A DNA stretch of 58,434 nucleotides, from NCBI GenBank assembly GCA_036399715.1, contig DASWMO010000138.1, positions 1-58,434 on the forward strand. The letters run 5' to 3'. Under the pieces are notes generated by a model that worked only from the letters and a program-made list of their open reading frames with translations, was not told where the DNA came from and searched no databases. Within the stretch, counting starts at the first letter, position 1. Every line of letters starts with the position of its first letter. The stretch is from DASVSE01 sp036399715. Its GTDB lineage: Bacteria; Bacteroidota; Rhodothermia; Rhodothermales; Rubricoccaceae. Below are positions 16,935 to 24,306 of the stretch, piece by piece. Both the position numbers and the translations under genes were made by a program.

Positions 16935-17126
16935 CTACGCGAACTCCTTGACGGCGCGGACGGACCGGCCGCGGTAGTGACCGCAGGTCGGGCACGCGCG
17001 GTGCATGAGCTTGTCGGCCGCACAGTTCGGGCACTCCTGCGTCACCGGCAGGGTCGTGATCTTGTACGCCTGGGCGCGGCGCGCGCGCGTGCGGGCTTTG
17101 GAGGTGCGGCGCTTGGGGTGAGCCAT
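16935..17126 (-). CDS. rpmF: 50S ribosomal protein L32
   Basis: A 63-residue ribosomal protein beginning MAHPKRRTSKARTRARRAQ, the canonical L32 basic N terminus. It is followed by a zinc-ribbon of two Cys pairs in C-P-N-C and C-P-T-C-G. Retention of all four Cys indicates the zinc-binding (C+) form rather than the C-minus paralogue some bacteria keep for zinc limitation. It sits 39 bp after the DUF177 gene and ahead of plsX, the widely conserved yceD-rpmF-plsX order. The start codon is in CCCGATG context with no purine-rich Shine-Dalgarno sequence upstream. Confidence 0.97.
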   Translation of the reverse strand: MAHPKRRTSKARTRARRAQAYKITTLPVTQECPNCAADKLMHRACPTCGHYRGRSVRAVKEFA

Positions 17127-17165
17127 CGGGAGAGTCGGAGACGCCCGCGGTGCGGGCTGGTGAGA

Positions 17166-17714
17166 TCAGGCGGCCGGGGAGCCGTCGTCGGAAGAGTCGT
17201 CTGTGTCGTCGGGGGTGCCGTCGCCGGCGCCGTCGCCGGAGCGGAGCGCTGAGAGGGCGGCCCACCGGCTGTCCGCGGGCTCGTCCGCGGGCGGCGCGCC
17301 GAAGGCCGTCGGGAGGTCGAGCGCCTCGGCGGCGGGGCTGATGCGCCGCAGCGGGAGCGCGAGCATCAGCGTGTCGCGCACGGGCGCTGTGAGGTCCGCA
17401 TGCGAGGCGTCGTCGTTGGCGACGACGATGTCCTCGTCATCGGACGTCGCCAGCGGGGCGTCGGGCGCCACGATGAGCACGGCATGCTCGCCGCGGACGC
17501 TCTGGTCGAACGGCTCGGCCGTGCGGTCGCACACGAGGTGCGCCGTCGCGGAGACGGCGAACGAGGCCGCGATCTGCCGCGTCGTGACGACGAGCTGCAT
17601 CTCGACTGCGATGTCGGAGAACAGCGCAGGGTCGAGGTCGAGCTCCGCCGGCGTCGGCGTGAGCGCCTCGGTGTGGAGGCCGTCGGAGAGCGGGGCGATG
17701 CGGACCCGAAGCAT
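17166..17714 (-). CDS. YceD/DUF177 family protein
   Basis: A 182-residue DUF177 protein. The core features are the VSATAHLVCDRTAEPFDQSV segment (DUF177 proteins usually have a CxRxL/C-DR motif here) and PVRDTLMLALPLRR (the usual D-hydrophobic-hydrophobic-LxLP motif). It ends in a very acidic tail, GDGAGDGTPDDTDDSSDD. Members are encoded ahead of rpmF across bacteria and have been linked to 23S rRNA and ribosome maturation. No Cys pair of the plant-type is evident. It begins the yceD-rpmF-plsX-fab transcription unit, which runs leftward and diverges from dnaA across the 539-bp gap. Confidence 0.85.
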   Translation of the reverse strand: MLRVRIAPLSDGLHTEALTPTPAELDLDPALFSDIAVEMQLVVTTRQIAASFAVSATAHLVCDRTAEPFDQSVRGEHAVLIVAPDAPLATSDDEDIVVANDDASHADLTAPVRDTLMLALPLRRISPAAEALDLPTAFGAPPADEPADSRWAALSALRSGDGAGDGTPDDTDDSSDDGSPAA

Positions 17715-18253
17715 GGGGCGGCGGTCAATGAACGGTCAGAGCCCGCGCAGATCGGGCGCGCGGAGCCAGGGAAAATAGGCGCCGGGGCACCTGCCCGGCA
17801 AGAACCTCACGTGATGTTGGAAAAGCGTGGCGGGCAGTTGCCGGGAATGCGCCGGGGTCCGTACTCTCCCCTGTGAGGCGTCCGGAGACGGATCACCGCG
17901 GCACGCGGGATTTCCTGAGGGAGTTCGTGCACTCCGGGAGACGACAAGTTCACAATCTGTGGACAACCGTGTCGGCTCCTCGTCTCGCGGCTCGCCAGGA
18001 CGGTTGAGCGAAAGTCCGTGTCGCTTCAAACGGGATTGGCTATCCCACTGCGGCGCAGTCGCATCCAGAGGGAACGGATTTCTTTTTAGTCTCGTGGACA
18101 ACTCGTTCGCGGCGGGTCGGATCGCGCCCTGAGGGGAGCCGCAGCCACGTCCCGGGGTGTGGATAAACTCTGGCAGCCGGCCGCGCGCAGAGGCATTCGG
18201 ACCCGCGGCGGCGCGAACTTCCGCGCCCCACTCACCCCCACACACTTCTCCGG
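17715..18253. other. Divergent intergenic region upstream of dnaA; secondary oriC candidate
   Basis: A 539-bp gap without a convincing gene. DnaA-box-like 9-mers are TGTGGACAA at 17958-17966, CGTGGACAA at 18093-18101 and TGTGGATAA at 18158-18166; the last is a perfect match to the consensus box in reverse. A locally T-rich stretch, GGATTTCTTTTTAGT, lies at about 18076-18090. The gap contains the divergent promoters for the yceD-fab unit and dnaA. The boxes may serve dnaA autoregulation, origin function, or both. Box density is far lower than in the 38.8-39.3 kb region. Confidence 0.55.
18158..18166 (-). promoter_or_regulatory. DnaA box upstream of dnaA
   Basis: TGTGGATAA, the exact complement of the consensus TTATCCACA, lies 88 bp before the dnaA start. 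This is a likely DnaA binding site for autoregulation or initiation. Confidence 0.7.
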
Positions 18254-19876
18254 ATGGACCGATCGCGCGACGATGTGTGGGCCGAATGTCTCGGAATCAT
18301 CCGCGACAACATCAGTCGCCAGAGCTTCCGGACGTGGTTCGAGCCGCTCCGGGCGGTCGGGCTGGAGACCGAGGACGGCGCGCTGCGCCTGACGGTCCAG
18401 CTACCGAGCCGCTTCTACTACGAGTGGCTCGAGGAGCACTACTTCGCCCTCCTCCGCAAGACGATCACCAAGGTGCTCGGGCCGAACGGCCGGCTGTACT
18501 ACGACATCGTCATCGAGCGCGACGAGCCCGCCGCCGGCGGGCGGCCGGGCGCCTCGATGGAGCTGCCCGCGCGCGAGCCGGCCAATGTGCCGCCGCCACG
18601 CGGGGCGCCGCCGTTCCAGCTCCCCGAGGGCGTCTCAACTGGCACGCCCGACGCGCCCGCGCCGCAGGTCCGCAACGCGCCTCCGGGTGGAGGCCGGGCA
18701 GAGGCTCCTCGCTCGCCCGCCCCCGCGCGGCCGGACCCCCGCCACACCACCCGCCCCCCCGGCCGCTCGCCCGCGACCGCATCTATTGCGACGGCCCGCC
18801 CGGCCAGCCCCTTTGCCATCCCCGGCATTCGCCAGATGGACGTTGACGCGCACCTCAACGCGTCGTACACGTTCGAGCGCTTTATCGAGGGCGACTGCAA
18901 CCGCCTCGCCCGCAGCGCCTCGTGGGCGATCGCGCAGCAGCCCGGGGCGACGGCCTTCAACCCGTTCCTGATCTACGGCGGCGTCGGGCTCGGCAAAACG
19001 CACCTCATCCAGGCCATCGGCAACTACGCGCTCGCCAACGGCCACGCGCGGACGGTCCGCTACGTGTCGTCCGAGACGTTCACGGCCGAGTTCGTCCAGT
19101 CGATCCAGAACAACCGCATCGCCGAGTTCTCGCAGTTCTACCGCCAGATCGACCTGCTGATCGTCGACGACGTGCAGTTCTTCAGCGGCAAGGAGAAGAC
19201 GCAGGAGGAGTTCTTCCACATCTTCAACGAGCTCCACCAGACCGGCCGCCAGATCGTCCTCTCGACGGATCGCCCGCCGCGCGACATCGTCGGCATCGAG
19301 GAGCGGCTGCTCTCGCGCTTCCAGTGGGGCTTGTCGGCCGACGTCCAGATGCCGGAGCTTGAGACGCGCATCGCGATCCTCAAGCGCCGCGCGACGGACG
19401 ACGGGACGAAGGTCCGAGAGGACGTCATCGAGTACGTCGCGACGCACGTGAAGTCCAACATCCGCGAGCTCGAAGGCGCCCTCATCCGACTCCAGGCGCA
19501 CGCCGCACTGACGAGCCGCGAGATTGACGTCGAGCTCGCCCGCGAGGTCCTGCGGGACCTCATCAAGGAGAGCCGGCCGCACCTCTCGGTCGAGCAGATC
19601 CAGCGCGTCGTGTGCGAGTACCTCAAGATCCCCGAGGATCTCGTGCGGGCCCGCACGCGCAAGCGCGAGATCGTCCAGGCGCGGCAGGTGGCGATGTACT
19701 TCGCCAAGCAGCTCACCAAGCACTCGCTGAAAACGATCGGGCTGCACTTCGGCGGGCGCGACCACTCGACGGTGATCCACGCCGTCCAGTCCGTTTCAGA
19801 TCAGATCGACACGGATCCGAGCTTCCGCGACATGGTCTCGGCCGTCCGCAAAAAGCTGGACCTGCACCAGCGCTGA
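18254..19876 (+). CDS. dnaA: Chromosomal replication initiator protein DnaA
   Basis: A 540-residue DnaA, longer than the usual 440-470. Domain I is VWAECLGIIRDNISRQSFRTWFEPL. Domain II is an unusually long Pro/Ala/Arg-rich linker, about residues 92-192. The AAA+ domain has Walker A GGVGLGKT (242-249) and Walker B LLIVDDVQFF. Domain IV carries the DNA-binding signature GGRDHSTVIHA. It binds DnaA boxes and melts the origin. The start is the ATG at 18254 in CTCCGGATG context. It is followed by dnaN after 116 bp, as in most bacteria. The expanded linker explains the extra length. Confidence 0.98.
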   Translation: MDRSRDDVWAECLGIIRDNISRQSFRTWFEPLRAVGLETEDGALRLTVQLPSRFYYEWLEEHYFALLRKTITKVLGPNGRLYYDIVIERDEPAAGGRPGASMELPAREPANVPPPRGAPPFQLPEGVSTGTPDAPAPQVRNAPPGGGRAEAPRSPAPARPDPRHTTRPPGRSPATASIATARPASPFAIPGIRQMDVDAHLNASYTFERFIEGDCNRLARSASWAIAQQPGATAFNPFLIYGGVGLGKTHLIQAIGNYALANGHARTVRYVSSETFTAEFVQSIQNNRIAEFSQFYRQIDLLIVDDVQFFSGKEKTQEEFFHIFNELHQTGRQIVLSTDRPPRDIVGIEERLLSRFQWGLSADVQMPELETRIAILKRRATDDGTKVREDVIEYVATHVKSNIRELEGALIRLQAHAALTSREIDVELAREVLRDLIKESRPHLSVEQIQRVVCEYLKIPEDLVRARTRKREIVQARQVAMYFAKQLTKHSLKTIGLHFGGRDHSTVIHAVQSVSDQIDTDPSFRDMVSAVRKKLDLHQR

Positions 19877-19992
19877 CGCCGGGCACCTGCGAACGGCGAT
19901 CCGGGCTGAATTCCCCGATTGCCAGCCGCCAGCACCCTTGTCTGACGGCACCAACGGCCCGATACTGCGTTCACGCCTTTTACCCTCGACCG

Positions 19993-21126
19993 ATGAAGTT
20001 CACCGTCTCCAGCGCCGAGCTGCTCCGCGCCCTCTCGACCGTCAACGGGGCCGTGCCGTCAAAGAGCACGCTCCCAATCCTTGAGTGCGTGCTCTTTGAA
20101 CGGGACGACGACCGCCTCGTGATTTCGGCGACGGACCTCGAGGTGTCCATCGTGCAGCGTCTCAACGTGCGCTTCGAGACGAATGGCGACGGCGCGGCGC
20201 GGCCGCGCGTGGCCGTCCCGGCGCGGCGCCTGCTGGACACGCTCCGCGCGCTCCCTGGCCTGCCGGTGACCGTAACCACGGACGCCCAGTTCAACGTCGA
20301 GCTCACGACAGACCAGGGGCGGTACAAGATGGTCGGCTTCGACGGCGGCGACTACCCGGCGCTCCCGAGCCTCGATGGCGCGACGGCCGTCGAGACGACG
20401 GGCGCGCTCGTCCGCCGGGCCATCGACAAGACGGCGTTCGCGGCCAGCCGCGACGCGCTCCGGCCGGCGATGATGGGCGTCCTCTTCCAGATCCGCCCCG
20501 ACGGCTCGACGATCGTCGCGACGGACGGCCACCGCCTCGTCCGCATGAAGACGACCGAGATCACGGCCGCGGAGCCGCTCGACGTCATCGTGCCCGAGAA
20601 GGCGCTCGGGCTCGCCCGCAAGGCCGCGACCGACGGCGCGTGCACCATCCGCACGGCATCGGGCTACGTCGGCTTCGACTTCGGCGAGACGCAGGTCTCG
20701 GGCCGCCTCATCGAGGACCCGTACCCGAACTACGAGGCCGTCATCCCGGTCGAGAACGAGAAGAAGCTGACGGTCGGGCGCGAGGCAATGCTCGCCGCCG
20801 TCCGCCGCGTCGCGCTCTACTCGTCCAGCACCACACACCAGATCCGCCTCTCGCTCGCCCCCGATGCGCTCGACGTGTCGGCCGAGGACGTCGAGCGGGC
20901 TTCGGAAGCGAAGGAGCGCGTGCTGTGCGACTACTCGGCCGAGGCGCTCGAGATCGGCTTCAACTCGCAGTACCTCCTCGAAGTGCTCCAGAACGTCGAC
21001 GGCGAGGACACGGTGTTCGAATTCTCGTCGCCCAACCGCGCCGGCGTCGTCCACCCGGCCGAGGCGGCGGAAGGCGAGGACCTGCTGATGCTGATCATGC
21101 CAGTGATGCTCAACACGTACGCCTGA
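19993..21126 (+). CDS. dnaN: DNA polymerase III sliding clamp subunit beta
   Basis: A 377-residue clamp protein. It begins MKFTVSSAELLRALSTVNGAVPSKSTLPILE, the typical DnaN N terminus. It includes VATDGHRLVRM in the middle domain and ends LLMLIMPVMLNTYA; the family C terminus usually reads hhhMPhR, so the terminal residues are slightly atypical. The protein forms the ring that tethers polymerase III and many repair factors to DNA. I chose the ATG at 19993 in CCGATG context; the longer open frame upstream is non-coding. It is followed not by recF but, one base after its stop, by a small hydrolase gene. Confidence 0.97.
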   Translation: MKFTVSSAELLRALSTVNGAVPSKSTLPILECVLFERDDDRLVISATDLEVSIVQRLNVRFETNGDGAARPRVAVPARRLLDTLRALPGLPVTVTTDAQFNVELTTDQGRYKMVGFDGGDYPALPSLDGATAVETTGALVRRAIDKTAFAASRDALRPAMMGVLFQIRPDGSTIVATDGHRLVRMKTTEITAAEPLDVIVPEKALGLARKAATDGACTIRTASGYVGFDFGETQVSGRLIEDPYPNYEAVIPVENEKKLTVGREAMLAAVRRVALYSSSTTHQIRLSLAPDALDVSAEDVERASEAKERVLCDYSAEALEIGFNSQYLLEVLQNVDGEDTVFEFSSPNRAGVVHPAEAAEGEDLLMLIMPVMLNTYA

Positions 21127-21127
21127 C

Positions 21128-21667
21128 GTGCCGCTGGCCGTGCTGACGGTCCCGGGCTGGGGCAACTCGGGACCGGACCAGTGGCAGACGCTCTGGGAGC
21201 GTGACCGGCCGAACACGCACCGGGTCGAGCAGGACGACTGGGACTGGCCCGACCGCGCCGCGTGGGTCGACCGACTCGACGCGGTCGTCCGCGAGCAAAC
21301 CGGGCCGGTCGTGCTGGCCGGGCACAGCCTCGGGGCCGTCGCCGCGGCCGTGTGGGTGAGCGAGTACCCGACCGGCCACGTCGTCGGTCTGTTTCTGGTC
21401 GCCCCGGCAGATACCGACGCGCCCGAGGCCATCGCGCCCGTCCTGGCGTTCGGGCCGATGCCGGCGGGACCTCTGCCGCTGCCGTCCCTCATCATCGCGA
21501 GCGACGACGATCCGCACCTGAGCCCCGACCGGGCGGCTGACCTCGCGAACGTGTGGGGCAGCGAGTTGCACGTGCTGCCCGGTGTGGGGCACATCAACAC
21601 GGCCTCCGGCCACGGTCCGTGGCCGGAGGGGCAGCGGATGCTGGATGCCTTCTGTGCGCGTCTCTGA
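21128..21667 (+). CDS. RBBP9/YdeN family serine hydrolase
   Basis: A 179-residue alpha/beta-hydrolase of the RBBP9/YdeN (DUF1234) type. The oxyanion segment is TVPGWGNSGPDQWQTLWE, the nucleophile elbow is GHSLGAV, the acid is in IIASDDDPHLSPDRA, and the catalytic His is in LPGVGHINTASG. Family members are small serine hydrolases of uncertain substrate. The GTG start lies one base after the dnaN TGA, so it may be translated by reinitiation. It occupies the place where recF often sits. Its stop directly abuts that of the convergent RibD-like gene (21667/21668). Confidence 0.88.
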   Translation: MPLAVLTVPGWGNSGPDQWQTLWERDRPNTHRVEQDDWDWPDRAAWVDRLDAVVREQTGPVVLAGHSLGAVAAAVWVSEYPTGHVVGLFLVAPADTDAPEAIAPVLAFGPMPAGPLPLPSLIIASDDDPHLSPDRAADLANVWGSELHVLPGVGHINTASGHGPWPEGQRMLDAFCARL

Positions 21668-22225
21668 CTACTCGGCTGCGGGACGGTAGACGAGCGCGGT
21701 CACGCCGGACCCGACCGGGCGGGCTTCGACCAAGTCGAGTGTTGCCTGTTCGGTCTCGAAGAGACGTTTGCCTTCACCGAGCACGACGGGGTAGACGAGC
21801 AGCCGCAACTCGTCCACGAGCCCGGCCCCGAGAAGCGTCCGCACGAGGTGCGCGCTGCCGTAGACGAGCAGGTCGCCGCCCGGCTCGGCCCGGAGCGCGC
21901 GGACTGCCTCGGCCACGTCGCCGTCGAGGCGGCGGGCGTTCCAGGCGGTCCGGTCCAGGTCGGCCTGTGTGAGCGTCGTCGTGGCGACGTGCTTCGGGAT
22001 CGCGTTCATCTCAGCCGCGCCATCGTCGGTGGACGATGGCCACGCGGCGGCGAAGCCCTCGTAGGTCACACGCCCGAGAAGCAGCGCCTCGGCCGATGCC
22101 ATCTCGGCGGATTTGAAGGCGGCGATCTCGTCGTTCCAGTACGGGGCCGTCCACGACGGCGTGTCGATGACGCCGTCGAGCGAGATGAACTCCGTGACGA
22201 CGACGCGGCGAGTCGGGGATGGCAT
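21668..22225 (-). CDS. Dihydrofolate reductase-fold (RibD C-terminal) protein
   Basis: A 185-residue protein of the RibD C-terminal/DHFR-like family. The N terminus is VVVTEFISLDGVIDTP. The nucleotide-binding segments are EALLLGRVTYEGFAAAWPS and GDLLVYGSAHLVRTLL, and the C terminus has DELRLLVYPVVLGEGKRLFE. Stand-alone members are NADPH-dependent reductases of unknown substrate, common in ECF-sigma-linked operons. The start overlaps the VOC gene stop by one base (TGATG at 22223-22227), indicating coupling. It is the last gene of the sigma-DoxX-VOC-RibD unit. Confidence 0.88.
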   Translation of the reverse strand: MPSPTRRVVVTEFISLDGVIDTPSWTAPYWNDEIAAFKSAEMASAEALLLGRVTYEGFAAAWPSSTDDGAAEMNAIPKHVATTTLTQADLDRTAWNARRLDGDVAEAVRALRAEPGGDLLVYGSAHLVRTLLGAGLVDELRLLVYPVVLGEGKRLFETEQATLDLVEARPVGSGVTALVYRPAAE

Positions 22226-22725
22226 CAGGCGGCGGGGTTGGTGGAATGCGGAGCAGCGGACGGGTCGGCGGCGACCGGGTCCATCCAGAAGGCATCCCAG
22301 ACGTGGCCGTCGAGGTCGGCGAAGCTGCGGGAGAACATGAAGCCGTGGTCCTGCGGCTCGCCGGAGGGCGTGCCACCGGCCGCGACCGCCGCCTCGATCA
22401 TGGCGTCGACGGCCGCGCGGCTGTCCACGCTGAACGCGAGACCCACGCACGTCGTCACCCGCGGGTCGGCGATGGGCAGCGTCGTGAAGTCGGCGATGCG
22501 CTCGTGCGTGAGCAGCATCGCGTAGGCGTCCTCGCCGATGAGCATGCACGTCTCCTGCGCGCTCGTGAAGTGCGGGTTGAAGGCGAAGCCGAGGGCCTCG
22601 AAGAACCGAACCGACTGCTGGAGGTCGGCGACGGGCAGGCTGAGAAACAGCTTGTGCCGCGTGGCGGGCTCGGTGCCTGGACGCGTGAGCGTGACGGGCG
22701 CGGCGGGGGCGAACGTGTCGGACAT
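22225..22725 (-). CDS. VOC (glyoxalase/bleomycin-resistance fold) family protein
   Basis: A 166-residue protein of the vicinal-oxygen-chelate superfamily. It is seen in KLFLSLPVADLQQSVRFFEALGFAF, then TCMLIGEDAYAMLLTHERI, and FSRSFADLDGHVWDAFWMDP at the end. The DxDGHxWE/D-like C-terminal motif matches glyoxalase-like and PhnB-like proteins often encoded with ECF sigma factors. Metal ligands and substrate are not certain. The ATG at 22725 starts MSDTFAPAAP. It lies 20 bp after the DoxX-like gene and is coupled to the reductase gene that follows. Confidence 0.85.
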   Translation of the reverse strand: MSDTFAPAAPVTLTRPGTEPATRHKLFLSLPVADLQQSVRFFEALGFAFNPHFTSAQETCMLIGEDAYAMLLTHERIADFTTLPIADPRVTTCVGLAFSVDSRAAVDAMIEAAVAAGGTPSGEPQDHGFMFSRSFADLDGHVWDAFWMDPVAADPSAAPHSTNPAA

Positions 22726-22745
22726 GGGTCGGGGAATCGGTGCGC

Positions 22746-23168
22746 TCAGCGCGCGGTGAGGAAAAACGCCCGGACGCGGGCGTCGCGGAGGGCGAGGCCG
22801 GCCCAGAGCAGGACGGCGACGTAAACCGGGAAAAGCGTGTGCGAGAACAGCGGCTGGTCCAGCCGGAGGTGCGAGGCGACGGCCCCGCCGAGGTAGCCCG
22901 TCCACAGGACGGCCCCGAGCACGGCCGTCCGCGGCACGAGATAAAGCACGAGGCAGACGATCTGGAGCGCGGCGAGAACCGGGAGGTGGTGCGCCTGCCA
23001 GCCCATCGCCTCGGTCCCGGCGATGGCTTCGGGCGACGCCATGAGCTTCATCCCCGCGTCGACGGCGAGAAACAGGACGGCGACGGCTGATAGCCCGACG
23101 CCGATGCGTCGGGTGGTACGGGACGAGTCGGGCCGGGCGACCGGCGGGGCGAGAGCGAGAGCCGACAT
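22746..23168 (-). CDS. DoxX-like membrane protein
   Basis: A 140-residue membrane protein with four predicted helices: VGLSAVAVLFLAVDAGMKLM, LPVLAALQIVCLVLYLV, TAVLGAVLWTGYLGGAVASHL and LFPVYVAVLLWAGLAL. This is the arrangement and the WTGYLGGAVASHLR signature of DoxX-like proteins, which may associate with quinones or redox carriers in the inner membrane. I chose the ATG at 23168 (MSALALAPP); an ATG at 23219 is also in frame and would add 17 residues. It lies 71 bp downstream of the ECF sigma gene on the same strand and is probably one of its targets. Confidence 0.82.
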   Translation of the reverse strand: MSALALAPPVARPDSSRTTRRIGVGLSAVAVLFLAVDAGMKLMASPEAIAGTEAMGWQAHHLPVLAALQIVCLVLYLVPRTAVLGAVLWTGYLGGAVASHLRLDQPLFSHTLFPVYVAVLLWAGLALRDARVRAFFLTAR

Positions 23169-23239
23169 GGCAGCGGGGGTGGGTTCTCTGGTTAGACCGG
23201 CCCGCCCGCCCGAACTCATCGGTCCGCGTCACCTTTTTC

Positions 23240-24190
23240 TCACGCCAGCCGCATCGGCAGGCCGAAGCGCGGAAAGAGCGCCTCGGTGTCGAGGTAGGAC
23301 GTCATGCTGGTGATGCGGGCGCCATCGAGGTCGAGCACGAGGAGCGCCCACGGCGTCGCGCCGCCGTCGCGGTACTGCGCGAAGGCCGGCGCCCCGCCGC
23401 CCGTCTCCACGGGCACGAGGCGCGAGCCGCGGCACGGGCTGCCGGGCCCGAGCAGCCACCGCGCAATCTCGGCGGGGCCGCGCAGCCAGAGGCTGTACGG
23501 CGGCATCGAGAGCGCCGCCTCCTCGTGCAGGAGGGCTGCGAGCGCGTCGACGTCGTACGCCTCAAAGGCAGCGACGTAGCGCCCGACGAGGTCCTGCTGC
23601 TCGGCCGAGAGCGCCCGCGGTACGACGGTCGGGTTGCGCGCGTCGAGCGTCGCCCGGGCGCGCTGGAGGGCGCTGTTGACCGCGGGCACGGTCATGCCGA
23701 GCGCTTCGGCGGCCTCGGCCGCGGACCAGCTCAGCACCTGCGTCAGCAGGAGGACGGCGCGCTGGCGCGGCGGGAGGAACTGGAGGGCCGCGACGAACGC
23801 GAGGCGCACGCTCTCGCGCAGGACGGCCCGCTGCTCCGGGTCGCCCTCGGCCGGTAGGACGGCCGCGTCAGGCGCAGGCTCGATCCACACCTCGGCGGGA
23901 TGAACCACGAGGTCGCAGGGCTCGGGCGCGACGGCCGGCGGCGTCCCCAGGTCGACCGGCCGGGTCCGCCGCTGCCGGGTCGCCGCGAGCGTGTCGAGGC
24001 ACACGTTCGTCGCGATGCGCGTCAGCCACGTCTGGAGCGCCGCGCGCTCCTCGAAGCGGTCCGACGCGCGCCACGCGCGCACGAGGGACTCCTGGACCGC
24101 GTCCTCGGCGTCGGCGATGGAGCCGAGCATGCGGTAGCAGTGGCCCGTCAGGGCCGGGCGGTACGTCTCGAACAGGGCGGCGGCAGGCAT
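23240..24190 (-). CDS. ECF RNA polymerase sigma factor with SnoaL-like C-terminal domain
   Basis: A 316-residue sigma factor. Region 2 spans about residues 5-75, with the DAEDAVQESLVRAW helix. An inter-domain stretch follows, then region 4 (127-182) with the helix-turn-helix SWSAAEAAEALGMTVPAVNSALQRAR. The extra C-terminal domain (about 197-312) contains VGRYVAAFEAYDVDALAALL and MPPYSLWLRGPAEIARWLLG. It is typical of the SnoaL/NTF2-like extension of SigJ/SigG-type ECF factors, which lack a classic anti-sigma and are thought to use this domain for control. No anti-sigma gene is adjacent. The downstream DoxX, VOC and RibD genes form its likely operon. The ATG at 24190 gives the natural N terminus. 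Confidence 0.9.
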   Translation of the reverse strand: MPAAALFETYRPALTGHCYRMLGSIADAEDAVQESLVRAWRASDRFEERAALQTWLTRIATNVCLDTLAATRQRRTRPVDLGTPPAVAPEPCDLVVHPAEVWIEPAPDAAVLPAEGDPEQRAVLRESVRLAFVAALQFLPPRQRAVLLLTQVLSWSAAEAAEALGMTVPAVNSALQRARATLDARNPTVVPRALSAEQQDLVGRYVAAFEAYDVDALAALLHEEAALSMPPYSLWLRGPAEIARWLLGPGSPCRGSRLVPVETGGGAPAFAQYRDGGATPWALLVLDLDGARITSMTSYLDTEALFPRFGLPMRLA

Positions 24191-24306
24191 GGGCTGGGAG
24201 GCGGCGGAGCCCGAGTCTCGCCCGTCCCGGTGACGACACCGTGGCGCCGCCGCTTGGAAACCGGGCAGCGGCGGCGCACATACACCGCGCCCCGATCCGC
24301 CCGCCG

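Noticed and set aside
17736..18245. A minus-strand frame of 169 codons in the dnaA upstream gap
   Set aside because: Composition lacks the local coding bias, no domain is present, and DnaA boxes lie inside it.
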